10,799 nt of DNA, from positions 1 to 10,799 of the forward strand of contig JAUTXB010000190.1 of NCBI GenBank assembly GCA_030838245.1, in the 5' to 3' direction. Position 1 is the first letter of the stretch, and the number at the start of each line of letters is the position of its first letter. The DNA is from Acidimicrobiaceae bacterium (lineage in GTDB: Bacteria; Actinomycetota; Acidimicrobiia; Acidimicrobiales; RAAP-2). Below the pieces are notes generated by a model. The model had not been told where the DNA came from. It saw nothing but the letters and a program-made list of their open reading frames with translations, and ran no database searches. Made by a program: the position numbers and the translations under genes. Of the stretch, positions 1 to 6,229 are shown piece by piece.

Positions 1-1
1 G

Positions 2-15
2 CCCGACGCGTCGGG
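2..15. repeat. 14-bp perfect palindrome at window edge
   Basis: The sequence cccgacgcgtcggg equals its own reverse complement. It lies upstream of the DUF4436 gene. It could be an operator, part of a hairpin of an upstream transcript, or chance in GC-rich DNA. The window edge prevents a decision. Confidence 0.3.
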
Positions 16-98
16 CGCGACCAGATGGGTGGCACAGACGCTCACCTGGTAGTTTGCCTGCGCAAAACCGGACTGCTGGCCGAAGGGCTCGCAGCCAC

Positions 99-105
99 AA
101 GGGGG
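99..105 (+). promoter_or_regulatory. Ribosome binding site of the DUF4436 gene
   Basis: The purine run AAGGGGG lies 5 nt before a GTG codon at 111. It is the strongest Shine-Dalgarno-like run in this stretch and decides the start. The TTG further upstream at 54 has no such run before it. Confidence 0.5.
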
Positions 106-110
106 CTTCG

Positions 111-1010
111 GTGGCAGACGTCGAGCAGGGGAAACCGACCGCCGGGGCCAAGCGTCCGTGGGCCGTCGGTGCGGCCGCACTCGTGCTCTTCCTTGCCGTC
201 GCCGTCCTCGTCGCCTTGACCATCCCACGAGGCGGGTCGACCACCCAACGGTCCACCTTCGTGGTGGCATCGTCATCGGCCGCTGGGAAGGAGCCCGCCG
301 TCGAGCTGCTGTTGACCGTCGACTCTCTGGCCGCGGCGGGCGGCGGTGTCCAGACAAGGTTGCTGGCCGTCCCCGGAACGGCATTGCCGGCGGAGGGGGC
401 GACTGTGTTCAACTCCATTGGGTCTGTACCGACATTCGTCGTGCGCCCCAAACAGATCGACCAGGAGCGGACTGCGTTCCTGTCCTTCGAGCGCGGCGCC
501 GTCTCGGACTACCCGTTCGACTCCTACCGGGTATCCATCGAACTGGTCGCCCTGGCCGGAACCGACACCAGTCTGGCCCACGTCGCGACCCGCACGGTCC
601 TGCCGATCAGGGTCCAAGGTTCGAGCGTTGCCGCCGGCACCATCGTGACCGCCACCACCCATGTGGATCACCAAGGCGTCCTCAACCTAACCCTGACCGT
701 CAGCCGCTCACTGGTGAGCCGCGGGTGGGTCCTGGCCATGATGGCGATCTACTGGGCACTGGCCATCCTGGCTGCCTGCATCACGTACATGGTCGTGCGC
801 CGTAAGCGACCGATGGAGACCCGGCTGCTGGCATGGCTAAGCGCCATGGTCTTCGCGCTGGTCGCCCTTCGAACGGCAGCGCCGGGAGCACCGCCGGTCG
901 GGACCTTCCTCGACTACTACGCCATGTTCGAATCGGTCGGCATAGTGGCCGCCTCGCTGGTGGTCCTGATGATCTTCTATCTGGTCGCCCCCCAGGAGCG
1001 CCCAGGATGA
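111..1010 (+). CDS. DUF4436 family membrane protein
   Basis: A 299-residue membrane protein of unknown function. One hydrophobic segment lies near the N-terminus (residues about 18-38). A mostly polar, probably extracytoplasmic domain of about 165 residues follows, and three hydrophobic segments lie near the C-terminus (about 206-229, 237-254, 273-293). The motif YPFDSY (about 134-139) and the R-x-A-x-P-G-x-P-P-x-G-x-F-x-D stretch between the last two helices fit the DUF4436 family of actinobacterial membrane proteins. This is recognised from memory, not searched. The GTG at 111 is chosen for its good ribosome binding site. A TTG at 54 would add 19 residues, and the frame stays open to the window edge, so a still earlier start cannot be excluded. 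It is followed by a tRNA on the other strand and is probably the last gene of its transcript. Confidence 0.75.
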   Translation: MADVEQGKPTAGAKRPWAVGAAALVLFLAVAVLVALTIPRGGSTTQRSTFVVASSSAAGKEPAVELLLTVDSLAAAGGGVQTRLLAVPGTALPAEGATVFNSIGSVPTFVVRPKQIDQERTAFLSFERGAVSDYPFDSYRVSIELVALAGTDTSLAHVATRTVLPIRVQGSSVAAGTIVTATTHVDHQGVLNLTLTVSRSLVSRGWVLAMMAIYWALAILAACITYMVVRRKRPMETRLLAWLSAMVFALVALRTAAPGAPPVGTFLDYYAMFESVGIVAASLVVLMIFYLVAPQERPG

Positions 1011-1011
1011 T

Positions 1012-1030
1012 CTGGGCTCATGTTCCCCAG
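1012..1030. terminator. Weak hairpin between the DUF4436 gene and tRNA-Gln
   Basis: CTGGG (1012-1016) and CCCAG (1026-1030) can pair around a 9-nt loop, directly after the DUF4436 stop and 11 nt beyond the tRNA 3' end on the other strand. The position suits a terminator for either convergent transcript. The stem is only 5 bp and there is no T tract, so the call is tentative. Confidence 0.25.
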
Positions 1031-1041
1031 TGGCGTGACAG

Positions 1042-1114
1042 CTCCGGGGGGAGGGCTCGAACCTCCAACATCCGGCTCCAAAGGCCGACGTTCTGCCGAT
1101 TGAACTACCCCGGA
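1042..1114 (-). tRNA. tRNA-Gln (anticodon UUG)
   Basis: A complete 73-nt cloverleaf folds on the minus strand. The acceptor stem pairs TCCGGGG with CCCCGGA. The D stem is GTTC/GAAC. The anticodon stem is TCGGC/GCCGG with one T-G wobble around the loop CTTTGGA, which gives anticodon TTG. The T arm is GGAGG-TTCGAGC-CCTCC. The discriminator base is G, as usual for tRNA-Gln. The genome does not encode CCA: the next bases are CTG, so the tail must be added by CCA-adding enzyme. The gene stands alone, divergent from the two-component operon. Confidence 0.95.
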
Positions 1115-1150
1115 TCGGTCGCCGGCCGCACTGCTGGCGCCCGCGTCAGG

Positions 1151-1161
1151 ACCATAGGCTA
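1151..1161 (-). promoter_or_regulatory. Possible -10 region for tRNA-Gln
   Basis: On the minus strand two overlapping TAnnnT hexamers, TAGCCT (1161-1156) and TATGGT (1156-1151), lie about 37-47 nt upstream of the mature tRNA 5' end. That would leave a 5' leader of roughly 30 nt for RNase P. No convincing -35 element is seen. Confidence 0.25.
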
Positions 1162-1229
1162 GGCCAACAGCCTGCCCTTCCGATCCCGTCGCCTTGGCCG
1201 GCTGCCACGGCACGGCGCCCCCGCCCCGG

Positions 1230-1235
1230 TAGGCT
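1230..1235 (+). promoter_or_regulatory. -10-like hexamer for the two-component operon
   Basis: TAGGCT fits the actinobacterial TAnnnT -10 pattern and lies 9 nt before the ATG at 1245. A transcript starting 6-8 nt after the hexamer would begin almost at that ATG, giving a leaderless or nearly leaderless message. No clear -35 is visible, which is common in actinobacteria. The same arrangement recurs before bS22, bL37 and metG in this window. Confidence 0.4.
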
Positions 1236-1244
1236 CCGCCAGCG

Positions 1245-1298
1245 ATGCATCGTCTTCCCTCGCAGGTCACCCAACAGATCGGTGACCCCCTCCGATGA
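1245..1298 (+). CDS. Putative 17-aa leader peptide overlapping the response regulator start
   Basis: A short ORF encodes [17 protein letters not shown]. Its TGA (1296-1298) overlaps the ATG (1295-1297) of the response regulator as ATGA, the arrangement used for translational coupling. The regulator has no Shine-Dalgarno sequence, since the bases before it are ggtgaccccctccg. The leader ORF's own ATG follows a -10-like hexamer by 9 nt and could be read from a leaderless message. Ribosomes finishing the leader would then reinitiate on the regulator. The peptide resembles nothing I recognise, and its role may be only to deliver ribosomes. The layout is directly visible; that it is translated is inference. 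Confidence 0.45.
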   Translation: MHRLPSQVTQQIGDPLR

Positions 1299-1966
1299 AG
1301 ATCCTCGTCGTCGACGACGACCCGTCGGTCAGCGCCGCTCTCAACCGGGCCCTTCGCCTCGAGGGCTACGAGGTAGCCGTGGCCGGTGACGGGCCCGTCG
1401 CCTTGGAGGAGATCGCCGTCAGGCCTCCCGACGCAGTGGTGCTGGACATCCAGCTGCCCACGCTCGACGGCCTCGAGGTCTGCCGCCGGATCCGGGCTGC
1501 CGGCGACGACACTCCGGTGCTGATGCTCACCGCCCGGGACGCCATCAACGACCGGGTCCAAGGGCTCGACGCCGGCGCGGACGACTACCTGGTGAAGCCC
1601 TTCGCCTTGGCCGAGCTGCTGGCCCGACTCCGCGCCCTGCTCCGGCGCCGGCACGACGATGCCGGTGAGATCCTCCGTTTCGCCGACCTGGAGCTCGACC
1701 CGGGCAGCAGGGAGGCCCGTCGGGGAGACCGGGAGTTCACCCTCACCCGCATCGAGTTCGACCTCCTCGAGCTCCTCCTACGCCATCCTCGCCAGGTCCT
1801 CACCCGCGAAGTGATCCTCGACCGGGTCTGGGGTTATTCCTTCGACTCGGGCACCAACTCGTTGGCCGTCTACGTTGGCTACCTCCGCCGCAAGACAGAA
1901 GAGGGTGGCGAGCCCCGGCTGATCCACACGGCCCGGGGTGTCGGGTATGTCCTGCGAGAACAGTGA
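1295..1966 (+). CDS. OmpR/PhoB-family DNA-binding response regulator
   Basis: A 223-residue two-component regulator of normal length. The receiver domain (about 1-115) has the acidic triad D7-D9, the phosphoacceptor D51 in VVLDIQLP, the switch T79 in LTA, and the conserved K101 in VKPF. A short linker leads to a winged-helix domain (about 125-222) with the typical [18 protein letters not shown] and [10 protein letters not shown] stretches. It should be phosphorylated by the kinase encoded next, whose GTG overlaps its stop as GTGA. The pair resembles MprAB/TcrAB-type actinobacterial systems, but the ortholog and target genes cannot be named. The start lacks a Shine-Dalgarno and is probably coupled to the leader ORF at 1245-1298. 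Confidence 0.95.
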   Translation: MKILVVDDDPSVSAALNRALRLEGYEVAVAGDGPVALEEIAVRPPDAVVLDIQLPTLDGLEVCRRIRAAGDDTPVLMLTARDAINDRVQGLDAGADDYLVKPFALAELLARLRALLRRRHDDAGEILRFADLELDPGSREARRGDREFTLTRIEFDLLELLLRHPRQVLTREVILDRVWGYSFDSGTNSLAVYVGYLRRKTEEGGEPRLIHTARGVGYVLREQ

Positions 1967-3339
1967 CCTTTCGGGCCCGCCTGGTGTTGGCGGCCACTAC
2001 CGCGGTGGTGATCGCCGTCGTGTTGGCCGCGGTGTCGGCCTACGTCGTGTCCAACAACTCGCTGATCGGCTCCCTCGACGACACCCTGATCCAGCAAGCC
2101 CAGGCCCTGGCCAACCCGACCAGCGTGATCAAGAACGGATGCACCTCCACCCCGGGACAGTGCATCCAGGTGGTGCCGCCCAACGGGGACATGGGCACCG
2201 GGTCGGTTGTCGTGCCGGTGACCCCGGCAGTACTGGCCGTTGCCTCCGGGAAAAGCGGCGGCTATTTCACGGAGGTCACCGTTCACGGCATCGATGCCCG
2301 CGCCATCGTCTACCCCATCACCACTCCCATCCGCTACTACCAGTCCGACGGACAATGGGTAGGGGTCGACCGAGGGGCCTTGCAGGTGACCGCGCCTCTG
2401 ACCGGCGTGAACAAAGAACTACGGAGCCTGGCCCTCGATCTCTGGGTCATCGCTGCCGTCGGCGTTACGCTGGCTGTCCTCTTGGGCTTGCTGGTGGGGC
2501 GCACCGCGCTGGTCCCGCTGAACAGCCTGACCGAGGCGGTGGAGGAGCTGGCCGAGACCACCGACGTCTCTCAGCGACTGGACGCAGGGGGTCCCGACGA
2601 ACTGGGACGGCTGCGACGGGCCTTCAACCGCCTGCTGGCCGCCTTGGACTCGTCCCGCGACGCCCAGCGTCAGCTGGTGCTCGACGCCTCCCATGAGCTC
2701 CGTACCCCGCTCACGAGCCTCAAGACCAACATGGAGGTGGCCCGCCGGCTCGAGGAGTTGGCCCCCGAGGAACGGAGCGTCCTGATCGGGGACGTCCTCA
2801 CCCAGCTCGACGAGCTGACCAGCCTGGTCGGGGACCTGTCCGAACTGGCCCGGGGCGACGTGCCCGCGTTGACCTCGGGGATCGTCAGTCTGGACAGCGT
2901 GGTGGCCGATGCCGTCTCCGTGGCCACTACCCACGGGCGCAGCCGCAATGTGACCTTCAACGCCACCTTGCATCCGAGCCTGGTGTCCGGTTCGAGAAAC
3001 CGCCTGGAGCGGGCCATCGGCAACCTGCTCGACAATGCGCTCAAGTGGAGCCCGGACGGTGGCGTGGTCGAGGTGTCCTGCCTGGCCGGGACGGTCGTGG
3101 TGCGCGACCACGGGCCGGGCATCAGCGATGACGACCTCGTCCATATCTTCGACCGCTTCTACCGCGCCCCTGCGGCCCGGGGGCGTCCGGGATCCGGACT
3201 GGGCCTGGCCATCGTGGCCCAGGTGGCCAGGGAAGAGGGCGGCTCTGTCATCGCCGGCCACGCCCCCGGAGGCGGGGCCATATTCCGGTTCAGCCTGCCC
3301 GAAGTGCAGGTCACCGACGTCCCCGTCGACACCGACTGA
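1963..3339 (+). CDS. HAMP-domain sensor histidine kinase
   Basis: A 458-residue membrane kinase. TM1 (about 7-28) and TM2 (about 160-178) enclose an extracytoplasmic sensor of about 130 residues that holds two cysteines, C60 and C67. A HAMP domain follows (about 179-232). The HisKA domain has the H box [12 protein letters not shown] with phospho-accepting H244. The ATPase domain has the N box NLLDNAL (N354, N358), G1 box DHGPGI (382-387), F box FDRFYR (396-401) and G2 box GSGLGLAI (410-417). All catalytic boxes are intact. The GTG start overlaps the regulator's stop by 4 nt, so the two proteins are probably made in a fixed ratio. The sensed signal is unknown. Confidence 0.95.
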   Translation: MTFRARLVLAATTAVVIAVVLAAVSAYVVSNNSLIGSLDDTLIQQAQALANPTSVIKNGCTSTPGQCIQVVPPNGDMGTGSVVVPVTPAVLAVASGKSGGYFTEVTVHGIDARAIVYPITTPIRYYQSDGQWVGVDRGALQVTAPLTGVNKELRSLALDLWVIAAVGVTLAVLLGLLVGRTALVPLNSLTEAVEELAETTDVSQRLDAGGPDELGRLRRAFNRLLAALDSSRDAQRQLVLDASHELRTPLTSLKTNMEVARRLEELAPEERSVLIGDVLTQLDELTSLVGDLSELARGDVPALTSGIVSLDSVVADAVSVATTHGRSRNVTFNATLHPSLVSGSRNRLERAIGNLLDNALKWSPDGGVVEVSCLAGTVVVRDHGPGISDDDLVHIFDRFYRAPAARGRPGSGLGLAIVAQVAREEGGSVIAGHAPGGGAIFRFSLPEVQVTDVPVDTD

Positions 3340-3373
3340 TCCTCCCCACATGGCGCGTTGCTCCGTTGGCGGC

Positions 3374-3379
3374 TAGCCT
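3374..3379 (+). promoter_or_regulatory. -10-like hexamer for bS22
   Basis: TAGCCT (TAnnnT) ends 10 nt before the bS22 ATG, in the 50-nt gap after the kinase stop. No Shine-Dalgarno lies between, so a near-leaderless transcript is suggested. Readthrough from the kinase is also possible. Confidence 0.4.
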
Positions 3380-3389
3380 GCCGCTCGAC

Positions 3390-3491
3390 ATGGGATCGTT
3401 GATTAAGAAGCGCCGCAAGCGCATGCGCAAGAAGAAGCACAAGAAGATGTTGAAGGCCACACGCTGGCAGCGACGGGCCGCCGGCAAGTAA
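3390..3491 (+). CDS. Small ribosomal subunit protein bS22 (AURKAIP1/COX24 family)
   Basis: A 33-residue, extremely basic protein beginning MGSLIKKRRKRMRKKKHKK and ending in RRAAGK. Its length, the MGS-x-IKKRRKRM start, the KKKH core and the GK end match the mycobacterial 33-residue protein identified by cryo-EM as bS22, which is annotated as an AURKAIP1/COX24 domain protein. In Mycobacterium smegmatis bS22 sits in the 30S subunit close to the decoding site. Genes this small are often missed. The ATG is the only sensible start; upstream is a -10-like hexamer and no Shine-Dalgarno. It follows the kinase by 50 nt and is convergent with ispE. Confidence 0.93.
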   Translation: MGSLIKKRRKRMRKKKHKKMLKATRWQRRAAGK

Positions 3492-3496
3492 GGCCG

Positions 3497-3521
3497 TGGT
3501 CAGGGGATCGTTCCCTGGCCA
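3497..3521. terminator. Stem-loop between convergent bS22 and ispE
   Basis: TGGTCAGGGGA (3497-3507) pairs with TTCCCTGGCCA (3511-3521) around the loop TCG. The 11-bp stem includes two G-T wobbles. It starts 6 nt after the bS22 stop and ends 3 nt before the ispE stop on the other strand. It can fold in either transcript, so a bidirectional terminator is likely. There is no T tract, as is often the case in high-GC actinobacteria. Confidence 0.6.
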
Positions 3522-3524
3522 TCC

Positions 3525-4361
3525 TCAGGTGTCGTCTGATGGGCTGTAGTCCGCTCGGACTGTTCTGACCGCTACCAAGGCTCCCTTTGCCGCGCCCACG
3601 TTCAGAAACGCCTGACCTTCGGTGCCCAATTCTTCCGGAGTCCCCTCGAGGAACCATGTGGAGCCGCTCCCGGCTAATAGGGGCCGAGCTCCGCTGACCT
3701 CGGCAAACCGGTCGCGCCAGGCAGCCAATCGGGGCTCGACGATCACTGCCGGCGCTTCCAGGTCATTCGTACCTGCTCGGCCGTCCCCTGCTCGTTCGGT
3801 CCGCCCCAACTCGTCCCAGGCGCGATAGACGGCTGCCGTGTTGACTCCGAACGGGGGAAGGAGCAACACGAAGCACCGCTCCTCGTATGGCAACGGCGCC
3901 ACCGACTCGCCGATCCCCCGCACTGTCGCCCGACCCCCCACAATGCAGAAAGGCACGTCGGCCCCTAAGCGAGCCGCTTGATCGAGATCCGTGCAACCGG
4001 CCCACCGGAACACGGCGGCCGCATCGGAGGAGCCGCCCCCGAGCCCGGCCCCCGGCGGGATCCGCTTGATGAGGCGGACACGGGACTCCCGGCCCACGGC
4101 GGCCAACGCCTTGGTCACCAGGTTGTCCGGGCCGGAGGGAACCGGACCCAGCCCCGCACCGATGGGGAGCTCGGCCTCGACCGTCAGCCCGGTGCCCGGC
4201 CCCATCATCAGGGTGTCGTGAAGGTCGAGGGCCACCATCTCGGCGTCGATCTCGTGGTAGTCGTCCGGTCGCACACCGGTCACCCGCAACGACAACGTGA
4301 GCTTGGCCGGCGCCGAAAGGGCCACCGGCTCTGCCGGATCCACCGGCTCTGCCACTCTCAT
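3525..4361 (-). CDS. ispE: 4-diphosphocytidyl-2-C-methyl-D-erythritol kinase
   Basis: IspE phosphorylates CDP-methylerythritol at the 2-position with ATP, in the non-mevalonate (MEP) route to isoprenoids in the cytoplasm. The 278-residue protein is a GHMP kinase. The N-terminal PAKLTLSL carries the probable catalytic K20. The glycine-rich ATP loop is PPGAGLGGGSSDAA (102-115). GADVPF holds the probable catalytic D135, and a C-terminal GSGST lies at 231-235. The ATG at 4361 overlaps the rsmA stop as ATGA, so translation is probably coupled. A GTG at 4391 would add 10 residues but has less support. The rsmA-ispE order is conserved in many actinobacteria. Confidence 0.95.
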   Translation of the reverse strand: MRVAEPVDPAEPVALSAPAKLTLSLRVTGVRPDDYHEIDAEMVALDLHDTLMMGPGTGLTVEAELPIGAGLGPVPSGPDNLVTKALAAVGRESRVRLIKRIPPGAGLGGGSSDAAAVFRWAGCTDLDQAARLGADVPFCIVGGRATVRGIGESVAPLPYEERCFVLLLPPFGVNTAAVYRAWDELGRTERAGDGRAGTNDLEAPAVIVEPRLAAWRDRFAEVSGARPLLAGSGSTWFLEGTPEELGTEGQAFLNVGAAKGALVAVRTVRADYSPSDDT

Positions 4362-5188
4362 GGTTCGCTCACCGCGGCCAGCCTCCCCCACTCTTCGAGC
4401 GTTAGCTCCTCTGCCCGGGCCGTCGGGGCGATACCGGCTTCGTCGAAGGCGTCCGGGCGGACCAGGTCGGCGAGCGCACGCCGGAGCATCTTGCGTCGGT
4501 GGGCAAAGCCCCCTCGGACCACCGTGAACAACCGATCGTACGAGACGCTCCCCACGCCCGCTCCGGGGTCCGGCCGGCGGACCAGGCGCACCAGGACCGA
4601 CTCCACCCGGGGCCGAGGCACGAACACCGACGGCGGCACCCGCCCCACCACCTTGGCCGTGGCCCAGTAGGCCACCTTCACCGAGACGGCCCCGTAGGCC
4701 TCGTCACCGGCGGCAGCGGCCAGGCGCTCGCCCACCTCTCGCTGCACCATCACCAGGAGGGAACCGACCTGCGGCGCCTCCTCCAGCACGCGGATCACCA
4801 GCGGCGTGGCCACGTTGTAGGGGAGGTTGGCCACCAAGGCCCACGGCTGGTCCTCGTCGGCCCCGAGCAGCTCGGTCCAGTCCAGGCGGAGCGCATCGGC
4901 CTCGACCACACGGACCCCGAGGGGCTCCACTTGTTGGCGGAGGACGGGCAGGACGTGGCGGTCGATCTCGACGGCGATGACCCTGGCCCCCGCTTCAGCC
5001 AGGGCCAGGGTGAGCGAGCCCAGCCCCGCCCCGATCTCGATGACCGGTTGCCCGCTGTCCACCTCGGCCAAACGGACGATGCGGCGCACCGTGTTGGCGT
5101 CGGCGACGAAGTTCTGCCCCAGGGCCCGGCTGGGATGGAGGTCGTTCTCGGCCAGGAGCTGGCTGATGTCCGCCGGACCGTGGGTCAC
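4358..5188 (-). CDS. rsmA: 16S rRNA (A1518/A1519-N6)-dimethyltransferase RsmA (KsgA)
   Basis: RsmA dimethylates two adjacent adenines in the loop of 16S rRNA helix 45, a late step in 30S maturation; its loss gives kasugamycin resistance. The 276-residue protein has the family layout: GQNF (24-27), the SAM-binding motif EIGAGLG (51-57), VEID (73-76), the catalytic motif NLPYN (121-125), VFVPRP (189-194) and the C-terminal HRRKMLRR (230-237). The GTG start at 5188 is preceded by a GGGG run about 5 nt away. It follows tatD by 40 nt and overlaps ispE by 4 nt, so tatD-rsmA-ispE form one operon. Confidence 0.96.
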   Translation of the reverse strand: MTHGPADISQLLAENDLHPSRALGQNFVADANTVRRIVRLAEVDSGQPVIEIGAGLGSLTLALAEAGARVIAVEIDRHVLPVLRQQVEPLGVRVVEADALRLDWTELLGADEDQPWALVANLPYNVATPLVIRVLEEAPQVGSLLVMVQREVGERLAAAAGDEAYGAVSVKVAYWATAKVVGRVPPSVFVPRPRVESVLVRLVRRPDPGAGVGSVSYDRLFTVVRGGFAHRRKMLRRALADLVRPDAFDEAGIAPTARAEELTLEEWGRLAAVSEP

Positions 5189-5228
5189 CGGGACCCCATG
5201 ACCACTAACCCACCGGTTGTTGCTGTCA

Positions 5229-6128
5229 TCAGATGGCGAACATGGCCCGAGCAGTGCGGGTCGACGATTCCGCCACCACCTCGGCGGAGAGCCCCTTGAC
5301 CTGGGCCACCGCCCAGCCGACCAGGGGAACCCGGGCCGGCTCGTTGACCGAGCCCCGATGGGGAACGGGCGTCAGGAAGGGCGAGTCGGTCTCCACCAGC
5401 AGGCGATCCAGGGGGCACAGCTCGGCCGCCTCCCGGACGTCGTCCGCGCTCTTGAATGTGACGATCCCACTGAACGACAGGGATGCACCGACGTCCAGGC
5501 ACCGTCGTGCCTCGACCGGCCCGCCGGTGAAGCAGTGGAACACCGTCCGCTCCGGGACACCGCCGGACGCCAGCACGTCGAACGTATCGTCCCAGGCCTC
5601 CCGGGAATGGATGACCAAGGCCAGGCCGTGGCGGTGGGCTAAGTCGATCTGCGCGGCGAACGCGGCCCGCTGCACGTCCCGGGGTGAGTGGTCGTAGTGG
5701 TAGTCGAGCCCGCACTCGCCGACAGCCACCACTGCCGCGGTTCCCTGTGCATCGGTTCGCAGTGCATCGGTCCGCAGTGCATCGTCGAGCACAGCCGCGG
5801 TGGCATCGACGCCGTCGGAAGCGTCGTGGGGGTGGAGCCCCACGGTGGCCCAGGCCTCGATTCCCTCGGCCCGCGCCGGCGAGCCCGGATCGCGAAGCCG
5901 ACGAGCCATGGCCACGGCCTCCTCGGATGACTGCGCCCCGGTGCCCACGCAGACCAGCCGGGTCACGCCGGCCTCCGAGGCGCGGGCCAGCGCCGCGTTC
6001 AGCGGGGTGGCGTGACCCGACCCGGACGACCCCGGACCGTTCACCGACCCGTCCCCGGCTTGCGAGTCCAGGAACTCATCTTGGAGGTGGCAGTGGGAGT
6101 CGAACCACTCCAGGACCGCGTCGCTCAT
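5229..6128 (-). CDS. tatD: TatD family metal-dependent hydrolase (putative DNase)
   Basis: A 299-residue TIM-barrel hydrolase of the TatD family, whose members are metal-dependent (deoxyribo)nucleases with proposed roles in DNA repair or quality control. All expected metal ligands are visible: DSHCH (H12, H14), VGECGLDYHYD (E138), IHSRE (H174), FHCFTG (H198) and ETDSP (D248). The protein is somewhat longer than the usual 255-265 residues. The excess is a Gly/Ser-rich insert after the first motif (about 20-42) and an Ala/Asp-rich stretch with a repeated ALRTD (about 105-130). The ATG at 6128 lacks a strong Shine-Dalgarno. It is first in the tatD-rsmA-ispE operon. The tatD symbol follows family usage; the paralogue is uncertain. 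Confidence 0.92.
   Translation of the reverse strand: MSDAVLEWFDSHCHLQDEFLDSQAGDGSVNGPGSSGSGHATPLNAALARASEAGVTRLVCVGTGAQSSEEAVAMARRLRDPGSPARAEGIEAWATVGLHPHDASDGVDATAAVLDDALRTDALRTDAQGTAAVVAVGECGLDYHYDHSPRDVQRAAFAAQIDLAHRHGLALVIHSREAWDDTFDVLASGGVPERTVFHCFTGGPVEARRCLDVGASLSFSGIVTFKSADDVREAAELCPLDRLLVETDSPFLTPVPHRGSVNEPARVPLVGWAVAQVKGLSAEVVAESSTRTARAMFAI
5747..5791. repeat. 15-bp tandem repeat, three units, inside tatD
   Basis: The unit gtgcatcggtycgca occurs at 5747-5761 and 5762-5776 with one difference (t/c), and a degenerate third copy lies at 5777-5791. The period is five codons, so copy-number change keeps the frame. It encodes the repeated ALRTD in a surface-type insert of the hydrolase. 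Confidence 0.8.
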
Positions 6129-6181
6129 CGTGCCCGAACCACCCTCTCCGCCTGCTCCATGCTTCGCACCCGCCCCACCCT

Positions 6182-6221
6182 GTTCCTAGCGCGCATGATC
6201 AGTTCCTAGCGCGAATGATCA
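6182..6221. repeat. 20-bp direct repeat, two abutting copies, between metG and tatD
   Basis: Copies at 6182-6201 and 6202-6221 differ only at 6194 (c) versus 6214 (a). The unit is gttcctagcgcgmatgatca and contains TGATCA. They lie in the 101-nt gap after metG and about 54 nt before the tatD start, where operator or promoter elements for tatD-rsmA-ispE are expected. The spacing is close to two helical turns. The function is unknown. Confidence 0.75.
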
Positions 6222-6229
6222 CGCAGCCG

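Noticed and set aside
25..219. 64-codon ORF from ATG 25 on the plus strand.
   Set aside because: It overlaps the start of the DUF4436 gene in another frame, has no ribosome binding site, and its product is Pro/Ser-rich with no domain.
1042..1114. tRNA-Gln as an integration site for a mobile element.
   Set aside because: No integrase, no second copy of the tRNA 3' end and no foreign-looking genes lie beside it.
977..1654. 225-codon minus-strand frame covering the tRNA and the start of the response regulator.
   Set aside because: It crosses the tRNA-Gln gene and is antisense to the receiver domain; no domain is seen.
2419..3351. 310-codon open frame on the minus strand opposite the histidine kinase.
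   Set aside because: The kinase frame has all catalytic boxes. The antisense translation is rich in Gly/Gln/His with no domain.
4499..5299. 266-codon plus-strand frame opposite rsmA.
   Set aside because: It is a shadow of rsmA, with His/Arg/Gln-rich composition typical of reversed high-GC codons.
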